Assembly (NCBI GenBank): GCA_001599815.1 | Contig: BCIA01000002.1 | Location: 1,185,831 to 1,249,830, forward strand | Length of the DNA stretch: 64,000 nt | Reading direction: 5' to 3' | DNA from: Furcasterigmium furcatum | Lineage: Eukaryota > Ascomycota > Sordariomycetes > Glomerellales > Plectosphaerellaceae | Shown here: in pieces, positions 1 through 11,987 of the stretch | How the letters are laid out: each line of letters begins with the position of its first letter | How positions within the stretch are numbered: the first letter of the stretch is position 1 | Made by a program: the position numbers and the translations under genes | Notes under the pieces: generated by a model | Told to the model about the DNA's origin: nothing | The model's database searches: none | The model's input: the letters and a program-made list of their open reading frames with translations, nothing else

Positions 1-355
1 CAGACACGAAGTTCCCAAGCCAATGCCAACATTGATGAAGCAACGGGTTGAATGCGCTCGCTGGTGTCCTTAGTCAGCTCCGAGTGAGGTGGACCGGGCG
101 TGTAACGTCATCCAGGCCCCGCACGAGCTCCGGTGCCTTGAGCAGTGCCCCTGTCGGTTGCTATTTGCTACCCCGCCAACCCCTGATCGCGTCCTCCTCT
201 TGACCAGGAACCTGTTCTGACATGAAACCTCAGCCACGACTGCTGCCTCAGCCAGACAGACAGATACAAGGAGACTTGGGCCCCGAACATTGAGACTGCT
301 TCTCCTCCAACCATAGGCTTTGTGCCCCTCGATTAAGCACCAGGAACCAGCAATC
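1..355. other. Upstream leader of the Aip1 gene
   Basis: No coding region supported here. The stretch ends at the Aip1 start codon and probably holds its promoter and 5' UTR; pyrimidine-rich patches around 240-310 are compatible with that. Open frames on the minus strand over it are codon-bias shadows of the Aip1 gene. Confidence 0.5.
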
Positions 356-2242
356 ATGTCGCTGAAGATCGAGAAGATCCTCGCTCCGGCCCCCGCCATT
401 AACGCTCTGGGCAACGACGAAGGCCTGCAGCCCACGCCGCTGTCCGTCGACCCAAAGGGCGAACGGATAGCCTATGCTGTATGATATACTCGAGAGTGCT
501 GGCCGTGTTGTGTCTGACCAAAACCTTTCTAGTCTGGCAAGTCCATCTTCGTCCGATCCATCGACAACCCCTCCGTCAGCAAGCAGTATACCGGCCACAA
601 GAACCAGACCACGACTGTCGCCCGATTCTCTCCGAGCGGCTTCTATATTGCCAGCGGAGACAGGGCCGGCAACGTCCGCGTCTGGGACTCGATCGAGGCC
701 GAGAACACGAAGGGCGAGTATGCCATTATCTCTGGCCCGATCAAGGACATTGCCTGGGACGGCGACTCCCAGCGCATTATTGCTGTGGGAAAGGGCAGCC
801 AGCGCTTCGGCGCATGCATTACTGCGGACAGTGGCAACTCGGTCGGCGAGATCAGTGGCCACTCCAAGGCCATCAACTCGGTCGCCCTGCGCCAGCAGCG
901 GCCGCTGCGGGCGGCTACGGTCTCCGATGACAGCGCCATGTGCTTCTTCCACGGTGCGCCGTTCAAGTTCAACTCGAAGCAGGGCGACACCCATACCAAC
1001 TTCATCTACGGCACCGCTTTCTCTCCCGACGGAAACCACCTTGTCACGGTTGGCGCGGACCGCCGCATCCAGCTCTACGATGGAAAGACGGGCGAGCCGA
1101 CGGTGAAGATCAGCGACGGCGAGCACAAGGGCAGCATCCTGGCGGTGTCATGGGCGAAGGACAGCCAGACCTTCGTCACTGCCAGCACAGACGGCACGGT
1201 CAAGCTCTGGGGTCTGGAGCCTGGCAACGCGAAGCACACGTGGGAGCTGGGCAGCCAGCAGTTTGGAGTGGTGTATGCCAATGGCAGGAGCGACGGCCTG
1301 ATCATCAGCATCAACAAGGAGGGAGACCTCCTCTACCTGTACCCGGGCAGCACAGGGGCGGGCAAGGTGGTGCAGGGACACAACAAGAGCGTTACCGCCA
1401 TGAGCCCCGCTTCCGATGGCAGCGGCCAGACGCTCTTCACCGGCAGCTTCGACGGCCGCGTTTGCAAGTGGGATGTTGCAAGCGGCACGAGCTCTACCGT
1501 GGGAGGTGAGGGCCACACGAACCAGGTCAGCCAGATAATCGGAGGCAGTGGCCAGACATACAGTGTTGGCTGGGATGACAAGCTGCGCACGATCGACGAG
1601 GCGTCTGGCACATACTCTGCGAGCCCCGCCTCGCTCTCGTCCCAGCCCCAAGGTGTTGCGGTCTCTGGAGGGCGCGCATTCGTGGCCACCATCGACGGCG
1701 TGGACGTCTACGAGGCGGGCAAGCTCGTGTCAGAGAACCGCATCGGCTACACCCCGGGCGCCATCGCCGCCCACGGCTCGACCGTGGCGACCGGCAGCGG
1801 CAGCTCCGTCAAAATCTACTCCACGGACTCGAGCGGCAAGTTGTCCGAGACCAAGTCCCTGGACCGATCGACGCATCCCATCTCGCGCCTGGCCTTCTCC
1901 AACGACGGCAAGTTCCTCGCCGTCGGAAACGAGAACGGCAGCATCGACCCCTACGAGACAAGCTCCTGGGAGGTCGCCGCCAAGTGCGCGGACAGGTGGG
2001 CCGCGCACAACAGGAACAAGATCACCTGCATCGCGTGGAACGACGCGGCGACGCACGTCGCCTCCGGCTCCCGCGGCGCGGACGTGGTCATCTACAGCCT
2101 CGCCAGCCCCGGGCGCAAGGTCAAGGCGGAGAACGCGCACCTCGAGGGCGTCACGGGCGTCGCGTGGGTCGAGGGCGGCAAGGTGGCCAGCGTGGGATCC
2201 GACGCCGCGGTCAAGATCTGGGCCACGCCGGCGTTGCCTTAG
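356..2242 (+). CDS. AIP1: Actin-interacting protein 1 (Aip1/WDR1), WD40 repeat protein
   Basis: Aip1 caps and works with cofilin to disassemble actin filaments, acting at cortical patches in fungi (family knowledge). Two exons are read: 356-478 and 533-2242, joined by a 54-nt GT..AG intron in phase 0, giving about 610 residues, the usual Aip1 length. The start is the first ATG and gives MSLKIEKILAPAPAIN, a typical Aip1 opening. The protein is a series of WD40 repeats across its whole length, with blades ending in VRVWD, IQLYDG, VKLWG, CKWD and VKIWA. The blade near the middle (SVGWDDKLR) and the C-terminal SVGSDAAVKIW blade fit the double beta-propeller of the family. It converges on ALG13, with 289 bp between the stop codons. 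No damage or unusual base use was seen. Confidence 0.93.
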
Positions 2243-2531
2243 ACGGTGTAGATAGATAGGTGCATATTTGCGCCTTGCTAGCTAAATACTCCGCGAGAAA
2301 GCGGAATGAAATGAGAACCCATGATATATGCAAACACAGGCCTGGTTGCAGAAAACTCCCGTACTCCGTCCGCTTCCTGGGTATCAGTCCCATCAACCAA
2401 AAATGACGGCGAACATTTCATCATCGATTGTGCATGCATGCAATTCACCCGCGCGGGTGCCGAGGCCTTCCCCTCCGCGCCATGCTCGGCCGCTGCGCTG
2501 AGCTCGCGGCACCTCGTGTCGGGGGGGACTC

Positions 2532-3247
2532 CTAGTCCAGCGCCATCTGTGCCGCTTCCTCCCTCTGCAGGTCCGCGCCGGGGGCGTTGTACCGCTCCAT
2601 CATGGCGCCGGAGACGGACCAGATGTCGACCTGCGGCGGGTTCTGCGCCGGGACGGGGTGCGGGCGGAACTGGCGGGCGTTCTTATCGGCGAGCAGGTCC
2701 GACTGCTCCACGGCGTGGGCGAGCTGACCGAGGCGGCCCCAGATGGCGTAGCCCTGGGTCTGGATCTCTTCGGCCAGCTCGGCCTGGTGGTTGTCTTTGA
2801 GGGTTGGGTTGGGGACGACGATGAGCGGGGCGCTGACGCGGAGGCAGTCGAGAATCGTGCCTGTGCCTGTGGCCAGGCGGATTAGTATCATGTACGCGGA
2901 GGGAAGGGGGAGAGAGGCATACCCGCGTGAGCGACGACGATGCCGTCGATGCGGGAGGGGCTGGCCCTGCGGCACTTGACCATCTCTGGGATGAGGTCGT
3001 CGGTGAAATCAAAGGTTTTTATTGTGAGGCTCGGGTGCGAGGCGGCAATATCGAGGGATTGTTGGCGGACCTTGTCGAGATCCTTGCCGCATTGGAGTGT
3101 GAGGTGGGTGAAGTGCTTGCCGACGAGGTGGGAGAGGAAGTCGGGCTGGAGGGCCTCCTGGAGGAGTTGGGTGAAGCGCGCAGTGGCGCCAATGGTGACG
3201 AGGCAGTGCCTCTCGGCCTGTGTGCCCTCTTTTGGGGGTTTAGGCAT
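2532..3247 (-). CDS. ALG13: UDP-GlcNAc transferase catalytic subunit Alg13
   Basis: Alg13 is the catalytic half of the Alg13-Alg14 enzyme that adds the second GlcNAc to dolichol-PP-GlcNAc on the cytosolic face of the ER (family knowledge). Two exons on the minus strand, 3247-2923 and 2866-2532, give about 219 residues, close to the yeast protein. The intron is GTATGC...ACAG in phase 1. Splicing restores the nucleotide-binding segment [14 protein letters not shown], the diagnostic HAGTGS-like loop of GT28/MurG-type transferases. The start [20 protein letters not shown] leads into the first beta strand ([10 protein letters not shown]). Further matches are PLIVVPNP and [10 protein letters not shown]. 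It is divergent from the Rsm24-like gene, with 274 bp between start codons. No Alg14 membrane partner is in the window. Confidence 0.9.
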
Positions 3248-3521
3248 GCCGTCGAGTTACTTGATGTCTAAGTATGGGTGGGTTTCGACGTCGAGGCGGG
3301 GAGGTTCAGTTTGAAGCTTGGGAGCTTTGAGGACGTCGTGGGGCCTATCTTATCGGACCTCCAAATGTGGCGCATTAATTGTGGCGCACCTACCGGGTGG
3401 CTTCGCGCGCCAGAATTTTTGGAGATCCAATTGACATTCTACGCTCTCGTGCCGCGTGATACCCGCACCTCGAACGAACAACGGCAAAGCATCGACACCA
3501 GCCGATGCCCAAACCCCCATC
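3248..3521. promoter_or_regulatory. Shared divergent promoter, ALG13 / RSM24
   Basis: The 274 bp between the two start codons must hold both 5' regions. A CCAAT box lies at 3427-3431 on the plus strand. No open frame here is supported. Confidence 0.45.
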
Positions 3522-4814
3522 ATGGCCGCAGCAGGAAGTGCCCTGAGGCTGTGCCTCCGAACATGTCGTCGCGCGCCGTCACCGAGACTGGCGGCGAGCT
3601 CCACGGCCATCGCGCAACAGCGAACCCTTACGACGACGACAACTCAGCTTGCCCGCGCAAGAGTCAGAAAATCACAGCCATCGACCCCCTACCCGCATCT
3701 TGAAGACACCTTCAAGGACCTGACGCCGGAGCAACTTAAGCAGCTCGAGGACCTGGTCAAGGAAAACGACGAGACGGGCGAGACGATGGCCTTCACGGAC
3801 GTCTTGAGGCAGGCTGAGCAGGACCCGGAAGCCCGACATATGATCGACCCAATGGACAGGGATTTCAGGACCGTCATCAAGGCGCTGAGCAAGCCAGCGG
3901 CTCGCGGATCCTTCTGGCACGACAGCACGGACCGGAACTCTATCCCCGACGAGCTCGTTCCCGAGTTCGACGAGGATGACATGACCACCCAGGGACACAG
4001 CAAGCTCGACGAGATCCGGGAACATCGCCACTACGCGCGAATTGCGGCCTGGGAGATGCCCCTCCTGTCGAGTAAGTCGAGCTCACCCGCTCCCTCTAAC
4101 GCAGACCGCCCGTCCGCTGACATGTCCCCCTCCCCGCAGAGCTCGCGAAGCCCTTCACGCCGCCCACGGCGGACCAGAAGCTGCGCTTCCGCTACACGAC
4201 GTACATGGGCGAGTTCCACCCGGCGGAGAAGAAGGTGGTCGTCGAGTTCTCGCCGGCCGACCTGGGCCTGACCCCCGTGCAGGCGGACAAGTTCAGGAAG
4301 CTGGTGGGCCCACGGTACAACCCGGACAAGGACATGGTCAAGATGAGCTGCGAGAGCTTCGGACAGCCGGCGCAGAACAAGCGGTATCTTTCCGACCTGG
4401 TTGACACGCTCATCAAGGAGGCCAAGGTACGACCCCCTTCCCCTTTCAAGCGAGGTTGCTGGCGACCAAGATGTGGCATATGCTGACATGTTGTTTGCTG
4501 CACAGGACCCCAAGGACACCTTCGAGGACGTTCCCCTCGACACGAGGCATCACGTCTCGAAGCCGGCGAAGCCCAAATTCCCCAAGGAGTGGCGCATGAC
4601 CGAGGAGCGCCAGGCGGAGCTGGAGAAGATCTGGCAGAAGGCGGCGCTGGTCGACGAGGGCAAGGCGGCGGACGGCCAGCTCGTGGACGGCACCCAGAGC
4701 ATCAACCTGCACCTGAACCCGCCAAGGCCGGAGCTCAAGGAGAAGGCCGACGACCCGGTTGCCGAGCTTGTGGCCGCCGTGCGTCCCGGCCGGGGCGCGC
4801 CTCTGCGCCGTTAA
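3522..4814 (+). CDS. RSM24: Mitochondrial small-subunit ribosomal protein Rsm24/mS35
   Basis: Component of the 37S mitochondrial ribosomal subunit, involved in translation of mitochondrial mRNAs (family knowledge). Three exons, 3522-4071, 4140-4426 and 4506-4814, give about 381 residues. Intron 1 is GTAAGT..CCGCAG in phase 1 and intron 2 is GTACGA..CACAG in phase 0. The start at 3522 is the first ATG; it gives an Arg/Ala/Ser-rich, acid-free N terminus (MAAAGSALRLCLRTCRRA) ending in QQRTLTTTTTQLARA, a good mitochondrial presequence. The mS35 core is seen as AAWEMPLLSKLAKPF, LRFRYTTYMGE, VVVEFSPADL and PVQADKFRKLVGPRY. The neighbour ALG13 is divergent. Recognition rests on these motifs; a related mitoribosomal family is the only alternative. 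Confidence 0.87.
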
Positions 4815-6190
4815 GTCCTTGATGGTACCCTGGAGCGCTGTCGGAGCTGTCCGATGTACTACCTACATTATACTCGAGCGAGTCCGGGGCCATGTGCTGC
4901 CATCGGCTCCTGTACCACCTGATGTACCTATACAGACTACATATACAATTCACATCTTGAGCATGGCTGTGTCCGTAAGGCGTGTCGAACATAGGGGGGT
5001 AAAGCCGGGGATAGATGTAAGGAAGCGACTGGAGAACTTCCAGATTATGTCGGTTTGCAAACTTAATGGAGCCAGCGTCCGGTCCTGAGGTGGGCAGCCT
5101 CATGTGCCGAGGCATTGGCACACTAGTCGTAGGAGGAAAAGCTTGGGAGCTCCTGCATCCCGCCGCCTGTATCTTGGCGATGCTCGGTACTTAGCACTGA
5201 TGAGGGGCCACTCTTGCCGAAGCTGACAGGAGCTCAGGCAGAGCCTTGAGAGAACAAATTGCGGGGAGTAAGTTTGAGCTCCATGAGTATAGCGCTATCC
5301 TTTGTGAGTTGTGCTATCCCCGTACGCGTATGTCACTGAGTAATATCATGGTGAGATCTCGCGTGCCATCAGGTCCTGGTACTAAAACTCAGAGTGTAAG
5401 TTTAGGGCAGCAGCCGCGCTAGTCCGCATCGGCGCAAGGCCCCGACCATGGCCGTCATCGAAACTGTTCACATGCGACGGCATCCATCCATCTCTCACCT
5501 CCATCCCGGGTCTAGGACTGGTTTGGGCAACGAACTCATCACCCATCCCGCCCAGCAGGCGAGCTTTCCCCGCAATCACGACCGGTCGGTTGGTTCGGTG
5601 ACCAGCGGGCTGCATTGTTGCCCCGATCAGTGGCCTGTTGGGGACGCAAATGGTTCCTCCAGGCGACTTGGGACATTCCTCCGACGCTCCGGCCCTTTAG
5701 CAGTAGGATTTCCCCTGCAGCGTGCTCGAGCGCTTTGCGAGTGCGAGTCGTGGGGTTTCATCCGAGGCACGCCCTCGCCACATAATCTCACCATCTCTTT
5801 TTCACACTCTTCCCCCTCTCCGTCTTCTCTTGTCCAACTACATAGTTACTACTCACAACTTTATTACAAGTCACGATCTGTCCGAGCTCAGCGACACGCG
5901 ACCTTAATACCCGGATTCAGTGCGAGAGGCTTTCCTAGCACATACGAAACCTGAGCAGAGCTCCATCGACGACAATTGGACCTCGACAGTTCCACTTACA
6001 GCTTTGGACGAGACCCGCAACTTGAAGTGAGAAAGAGGATCCGCGTCATCCGGAATCCGAACGCGCCTTTACTAGTGAAGCTCAGGCTCAATCAACAAGC
6101 AAGCAACCAAGTCGACCTTTTCAACGGCGACTCTCCGGACTGGTACTACTGCCAGGAACCGTCATCACCCCTTCACAGAAAGCCAACACC
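4815..6190. other. Intergenic region upstream of the aldehyde dehydrogenase gene
   Basis: About 1.4 kb with no supported gene. The segment 5780-6180 is rich in C/T runs and CAA/ACA, as expected of a promoter and 5' leader for the gene starting at 6191. An open frame of 168 codons at 5448-5954 has no recognisable domain and a composition like untranslated leader. Confidence 0.5.
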
Positions 6191-7854
6191 ATGGTCCTCG
6201 ACTTCAAGATCCCGCCCTTCGAGGCCACCTCCAGCGAGGACATCGACGCCGCCGCGCGCCGCCTGCGGGAGACCTTCCGTTCAGGCAAGTCAAAGGACGT
6301 GCAATGGCGCCTCGTCCAGCTGCGGAAGCTCTACTGGGCCATCAAGGACCACATGCCCGTCCTCAACGACTCCCTCCGCATGGACCTGCGCAAGTCACGC
6401 CACGAGGCCGCCCTGACCGAGTACGACTGGTCCATGAACGAGTGCCTGTACATGATCAAGAACCTCGAGAAGTTCGCAAAGGATGAGACCGTCGAGGGCG
6501 TCCCCCTCACCTTCGCCCTCATGAAGCCCCGCGTCCGCAAGGAGCCCCTCGGCCTCGTTCTCGTCATCGGCGCCTACAACTTCCCGGCGCAGCTGACACT
6601 CCTTCCCCTGATCGGCGCCATCGCCGCCGGCTGCACCGCCATCGTCAAGCCCTCCGAGGGCGCCCCCGCCACTGCCATGGCCGTCAAGAAGCTCATCGAG
6701 GCCAGCCTCGACCCCTCCGCCTACGCCGTCGTCAACGGCGCCGTCCCCGAGACCCAGCAGCTCCTCGACATCAAGTGGGACAAGATCTTCTACACCGGCG
6801 GCACCGCCGTCGGCAAGATCATCGCCCAAAAGGCCGCTGAGACTCTGACCCCCTACTGCCTTGAGCTCGGTGGCAGAAACCCGGCCTTCGTCACCCGCAA
6901 CGCCGACGTCAAGCTCGCCGCCCGTCGTCTCGGCTGGGGCAAGACCATGAACGCCGGCCAGGTCTGCCTCTCCCACAACTACATCCTCGTCGACCGCGCT
7001 GTCCTCCCCGCCCTCGTTCAGGGCTTCAAGGACTCCTTCAAGCAGTTCTTCCCCTCCGGCGCGAAGAGCAGCCCCGACTACGGCCGCATCATCAACGAGC
7101 GCCACTTCCACCGCATGAAGAAGATGCTCGACGGCACAAACGGCGAGATCGTCGTCGGCGGCGCCACCGACGAGAAGGACCTCTTCATCGAGCCCACCAT
7201 CGTCCAGGTCTCCTCCCCCAACGACATCATCGTCCAGGAGGAGTCCTTCGGCCCCATCTTCGGCATCCTGCCCTACGACTCCCTCGACGAGGCCATCAAC
7301 ATCGCCAACGAGGTCGACGCCGCCCCCCTCTCCCTGTTCGCCTTTGGCAACAAGGCCGAGACTGACAAGAGTTCGTCCCCAGCTTTCCCATCTCCCCCTA
7401 AACCCCGTTCCCCCGTGCCATTGTCCCGCTGACCACCCTCCCAGTCCTCTCCGCCGTCACCTCCGGCGGCGCAACCATCAACGACGCCTACTCCCACGGC
7501 TCCGTCGCCGTCCTCCCCTTCGGCGGCGTCGGAAACTCCGGCCAGGGCGCCTACCACGGCCGCAACTCCTTCGACTGCTTCACCCACCGCCGCTCCACCG
7601 CCCAGGTCCCCGGCTGGATCGACGGCTTCCTCCGCGTCCGCTACATGCCCTACTCCGCCAAGGAGCTCGGCAAGCTCCGCAAGATGAACGCCGGCACCCC
7701 AGACTTCGACCGCGCCGGCAACCCCGTCACCGGCCTCGCCTACTGGTTCCCCTTCCTCTTCGGCTTCGGCGCAAAGTCAGTGAAAGCAATGCTGTTCCGA
7801 TGGGCCGTCCTGTTCGTTGCTTACACCGCGGCGAAGAAGCGAGGATTATTCTAG
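6191..7854 (+). CDS. HFD1: Fatty aldehyde dehydrogenase, ALDH3/Hfd1 type
   Basis: Oxidises long-chain fatty aldehydes to fatty acids with NAD+, typically at the ER, lipid droplet or mitochondrial outer membrane (family knowledge). Two exons, 6191-7370 and 7445-7854, joined by a GTTCGT..CCCAG intron in phase 1, give about 529 residues. Catalytic residues are in place: Glu225 in CLELGGRNP and Cys259 in NAGQVCLSHNYIL; the NAD-binding YTGGTAVGK is near 201-209. The C terminus (about 495-525) is hydrophobic (YWFPFLFGFG, FRWAVLFVAY) and ends in basic residues, which suggests a tail anchor like that of ALDH3A2. Gly/Pro motif PFGGVGNSGQGAYHG is conserved. A (GCA)8 microsatellite lies just after the stop, in the presumed 3' UTR. 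It converges on the ISWI gene. Confidence 0.92.
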
Positions 7855-7875
7855 GGATGATGATGCGACGGTCGT

Positions 7876-7899
7876 GCAGCAGCAGCAGCAGCAGCAGCA
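7876..7899. repeat. (GCA)8 microsatellite
   Basis: Eight uninterrupted GCA units starting 22 bp after the aldehyde dehydrogenase stop codon, so probably in its 3' UTR. Confidence 0.95.
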
Positions 7900-8372
7900 A
7901 GCAGGTGCCGCGGAGGCCCGGTGAGGAGCGCGCGAGAGAGGTCAGTGGTCTTGTATGAACTGTTAAGAGATGTGAACGGAAGAAGTAACACGGGTCAGAT
8001 GCGATCTTATGTCTTGGGTGGCACAAGACGGGTTTTAGTGGTAACCCCAGCTGCCGGGGTTTCGGGGGTTGCGCTCAAGTTGTCATACGATATACCATAT
8101 GTATTTCCCCTTTGATTTATATGAGGCAGCTTAAAATTATTCCGCGAATGGTTCGACTTGTCGATATGTTGCGACCCTTCCTGAGCCGGACGGGTCATCA
8201 CGAACTACCCGGCATCAAACTTGGACCGACTGGACAAGTACAATTTTGATATTCATGTCGTCCATTCAATGTGGACAACCCCGTAGCTCAGACACCCTCA
8301 CGGAACAATTCAGAAAACACGAAACCGTCGCCCAGATCCCCATGGGACACATTCCTGAACGCCGTTCTCTAT

Positions 8373-8393
8373 CCGCCGCCGCCGCCGCCGCCG
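8373..8393. repeat. (CCG)7 microsatellite
   Basis: Seven CCG units about 60 bp beyond the ISWI stop codon (on its 3' side). Confidence 0.95.
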
Positions 8394-8450
8394 CCCGGAC
8401 CGACGTCGTCATAAACGCACACTGATATGCCACCTGCCGTGGCCTAGCAT

Positions 8451-11400
8451 CTATTTCTTCTTGCCCTTGGCCTTGGTCTTTGCCGACTTCGTAGACGCCA
8501 CACTAGAGGCACGAGATGGTGCCGCGGATGTGTTCTTGCTGCCAACCTCCGACTTGACGTTGGCCAAGGCCTTGTTCTGCGCGTTTGTTAGCTTGCGTCT
8601 CGCGCAACGATTGCTGGGTGCTGGCTCACCTTAACGCCGTTCTTGGACTTCTTCTTCGAAGGAGCCATGCCCAGGATGCTATCCTCGTCGTTCTCATCAT
8701 CGTCCGCCTCCCGCTTGGCCTTGCCGTTAACGCCGTTTGCCTTGCTGGGCTGCGCATCCTCGAACTCCTTGACGATGGTCGTCAGCAGCGTGGTGCAGCG
8801 ACGGCTGATCTCCACGGGCGTCCTGCTCAGGAAGAACCAGTCAAACTTGAAGAGCGGCGACTCTTCGATCTCGCTGACAATGCTGTCGTACACACCCTGG
8901 GAGTCGATGCCGTACTTGTTAAGCATGACAAGCAGGAAGCGGTCCTCCTCTTCGGTGTACACCTTCTTGTTCGTCGTCGAGACGGAGTAGTTGATCTTGA
9001 GCTGGTGCAGTGGCACCCTGTACTGCGCCATCTTCTTCTGCAAGAACTTGCGCTGCTGGTCGATCTTGCGGTGGCGCTCCTCGCCATCATCGATAACCTT
9101 GAGGTACTTGGTGTAATCCGCGATCTCGGTATGGCGGTCCCAGAACACCTTGGCGTATTGCTTGACTTCCGAAGTCTCCTTGTGGTCGATGTCCCTGGCG
9201 ATGCTGGCATAGTCGGTGCGGCCGTGGCGAGCCGAGGCGTTGATGAACTGCTGGAAGTCCCTACGGCTCCAGTCACTGAATCCCTGTGTGGAGAGCTCCT
9301 GCTTCTCCTCCTGCTCCTCCTCGTTCAGAGGCGTTGCGTTATCGATTTCCTGCTGATCCAGGTCGCGCTCGGCCTCCCTCTCGGAAAGAGTCTCCTCCTC
9401 GCCGTCCGAAAGAGGAACCTTGTAACCAATTTCCTTGCGGTAATACGCCGTCTCACGGTCCTGCAGCTCCCTCAGTCTCTGGGGGAAGAACTGCCAGTCA
9501 TGGACAGGGGTTTGTTTCGGTGCCCTCGGAGCCTTGGGCTTGTTGTCCTTCTCCTTCGGAGGATACATGGTCTGCCGGAAGTAGGCGTCCATAGAGTATG
9601 ACTGTTCCTTGCGCTCACGCTTGGCCGGGTTGATCCAGCTCATGCCGATATCCTTCTTGTTCTTTGTGAAATCCTCGCCGTTCCAGGTGTATGCCGACTC
9701 GGATGTGAAGTTCTGGAGATCATCAATGCCCAACTTCTCGTACTTGGCGTTCAACTTCTTGGTTCGGTCCTCGCCCTGAGCCAGGATCTGTTCGATATCG
9801 TCGTCGTCGAGGTTGGCTCCCTTGGATGCTAGGCTACCGGCAGCGCCCTTGGACTGGAAGACCGTCTCGGCACCATGTTGAATCATCGACAGGAGCTCGT
9901 CCTTATTGGCAGCGGCCTTGGCGGCCTGCTGGGCCCTACCTTGTTGGATGACCAACTGGTCGAGCCGCAGTTTCTGTGCTGCGCGCTCAAGGACTTTCTC
10001 CTCGATAGCATTGTCGGTGACAAACCGATATACAACGACTTGCTTGGTTTGGCCGATACGATGAGCGCGGTCCATGGCCTGCAGATCGGCCTGGGGATTC
10101 CAGTCGCTGTCGAAGAGGACGACAATGTCAGCTGTGGTGAGGTTGATGCCGAGACCGCCAGCTCGTGTAGTCAGCAGGAAGATGAACTTCTCCGACCCAG
10201 GCTTGTTGTACTCGTCGATTGCGGCAATACGGTCCTCGTGGGCTGTTCCGCCGTCAATACGGCAGTACTTGTACTGCCTGAAAACACAATAGTCCTCCAG
10301 GATGTCTAGAAGACGGCTCATCTGAGAGAAGATGAGCACTCTGCTGCCCTGTGTCTGGAACTTGGCGAGAAGCTTGTCGAGAACCACCATCTTGCCCGCA
10401 TTGTAGACCAAATGTTCGTCCGTGGTGTAAGGAGGACCGGGTTCTGCGCCTTCGAAGAGGTAAGGATGGTTACAGCACTTTCGAAGCTGCATGACGATGT
10501 TGAGAAGTCGAGTCTTGGATTCGCGCTTGCCGTTGGCACCATTGACGGCGTCGATGTCCTTCTCCAGGATCTTCTGGTACCACTTGATCTGCATCTCCGA
10601 CATACCCAGGTAGACATTGACCTCCTTTTTCGGCAAGAGGCTCTTCTCCACGTCGCTCTTGACGCGGCGCAGCAGGAATGGTCTGAGCACTCTATGCAGC
10701 TGCTGGACCACGGTATCCTGATCCCGACCCTGGCCCGAGAACCACTGGTCGAAGGCCTCCGAGTCGCCGAAGACGTCAGGAAGCAAGAAGTTGAGCAGCG
10801 CCCAGAGCTCGTGCAGGTTGTTCTGGAGGGGCGTTCCGGTGATGAGAAGACGGTTTCGCGAGTTGAACAGGCGAATCACCTGGGACAAAGACGACTCTTC
10901 GTTCTTGATGCGATGTGCTTCGTCAATGATGATGTACTCCCAAGCGAACTTCTTCAGATGGGCCTTCTCGCGCAGAATCATCTCGTAACTGGTGACACAG
11001 ACATCGAACTTCTCCTCGACCAGGCGGTCATTGATAAGCTGGTGACGCTCATCCTTGGCGCCCTGGAGGACCAGAACGTTGACCTCGGGAGTCCACCTCT
11101 GAAACTCCCTCTTCCAGTTGTCGAGCGTCGATTTGGGAACGGTAATCAGATGGGGGCCAGTGATTCCCATGATGTGGCGCAGGTATCCCAGGAAAGAAAT
11201 TGTCTGCAGAGTCTTGCCAAGACCCATCTCATCGGCCAGAATGCCGGAGATACCGTTCTCGTGCAGGGAAATCATCCAATTGAGGCCGGCAACCTGGTAG
11301 TCCCTCATCTCGCCCTGGATGAAGGAGGGCGACTCTCGGAAAACTGTCTCGGCGGAACCGCCGTGCTTCTCGTCACGCAGCAGCTCGGCATCCTCCTCGG

Positions 11401-11987
11401 CTTCGGTTCGACGGCGTCGCTCATTTGTAGCGCCTCCCTGGCGAGCACCGCCCTTTTTGGCCTTTGCGGCTTCCGCGTTCTGCCTGTCGATCTCGGTCAT
11501 GATGTCTCTGATCTTGGGGTCGGGGTTGGTCTCGATGAAGTGGCGGAACAGGTCGGTCAGGCCGAGCAAGTATCGGAATCTCCGCAGAGTATCCTCCTCC
11601 TATTTTCAAGTGTCAGTGGTTGTTCATTTCTGAAATCTGTGTCGGACCACATCGAAGGCATCCTGGTGCGTACCTTTGACTCTCCCAGCCGGTCATGTTT
11701 CTTGCCGAAGATGCTGCGGCGCAGCTGATTCGCCTCAGAACGCTTCCTTCGACCATCTGTGGCGAGATCTCCGACGACGCTGCTAGCTGTGGTATTCGGA
11801 TTGGTATCTGAGTCGGTGTAGTCGGGGGTCTCGTCGACCTCCTAGGGCACGGTGTCAGTGTGATTCAGGCGCAGCGCCCCAAGAATACGGTTATCCTCAC
11901 CGTGTTGTCCGCGTGATGATAGTCAGGGGCGTCGGACATTGACGCGTCCGTGTCGGCGCCGCTGGGGCGAGCCCGGGGAGCGGGCAT
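8451..11987 (-). CDS. ISWI: ISWI-family chromatin-remodelling ATPase
   Basis: ATP-dependent nucleosome spacing and sliding enzyme of the nucleus (family knowledge). Four exons on the minus strand, 11987-11901, 11841-11674, 11599-8630 and 8576-8451, give about 1116 residues, normal for ISWI. Intron ends are GTGAGG..CCTAG, GTACGC..ATAG and GTGAGC..GCAG, all phase 0. The SNF2 ATPase has Walker A DEMGLGKT at about 208-215 and DEAH at about 311-314, followed by the C lobe with [15 protein letters not shown]. The C-terminal half carries the HAND region ([13 protein letters not shown]), SANT ([20 protein letters not shown]) and SLIDE ([17 protein letters not shown]) modules, which distinguish ISWI from CHD and SWI/SNF enzymes. 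The tail is Lys-rich. It is divergent from the HAPSTR1-like gene. Isw1 and Isw2 subtypes cannot be told apart here. Confidence 0.95.

Larger units (their letters stand above)
7855..8450. other. Convergent intergenic spacer with two trinucleotide repeats
   Basis: The 596 bp between the stops of the aldehyde dehydrogenase (plus) and ISWI (minus) genes hold 3' UTRs. Two microsatellites are listed separately. No gene is supported. Confidence 0.6.

Noticed and set aside
3456..3521. Earlier start for the Rsm24-like gene at 3456
   Set aside because: The codon there is GTG; 3522 is the first ATG and opens a proper mitochondrial presequence.
5448..5954. 168-codon frame before the aldehyde dehydrogenase
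   Set aside because: No domain, leader-like composition, overlaps the expected promoter and 5' UTR.
10412..11728. A 438-codon plus-strand frame opposite ISWI
   Set aside because: Antisense shadow of the same kind; it also runs across real ISWI splice sites and has no domain.
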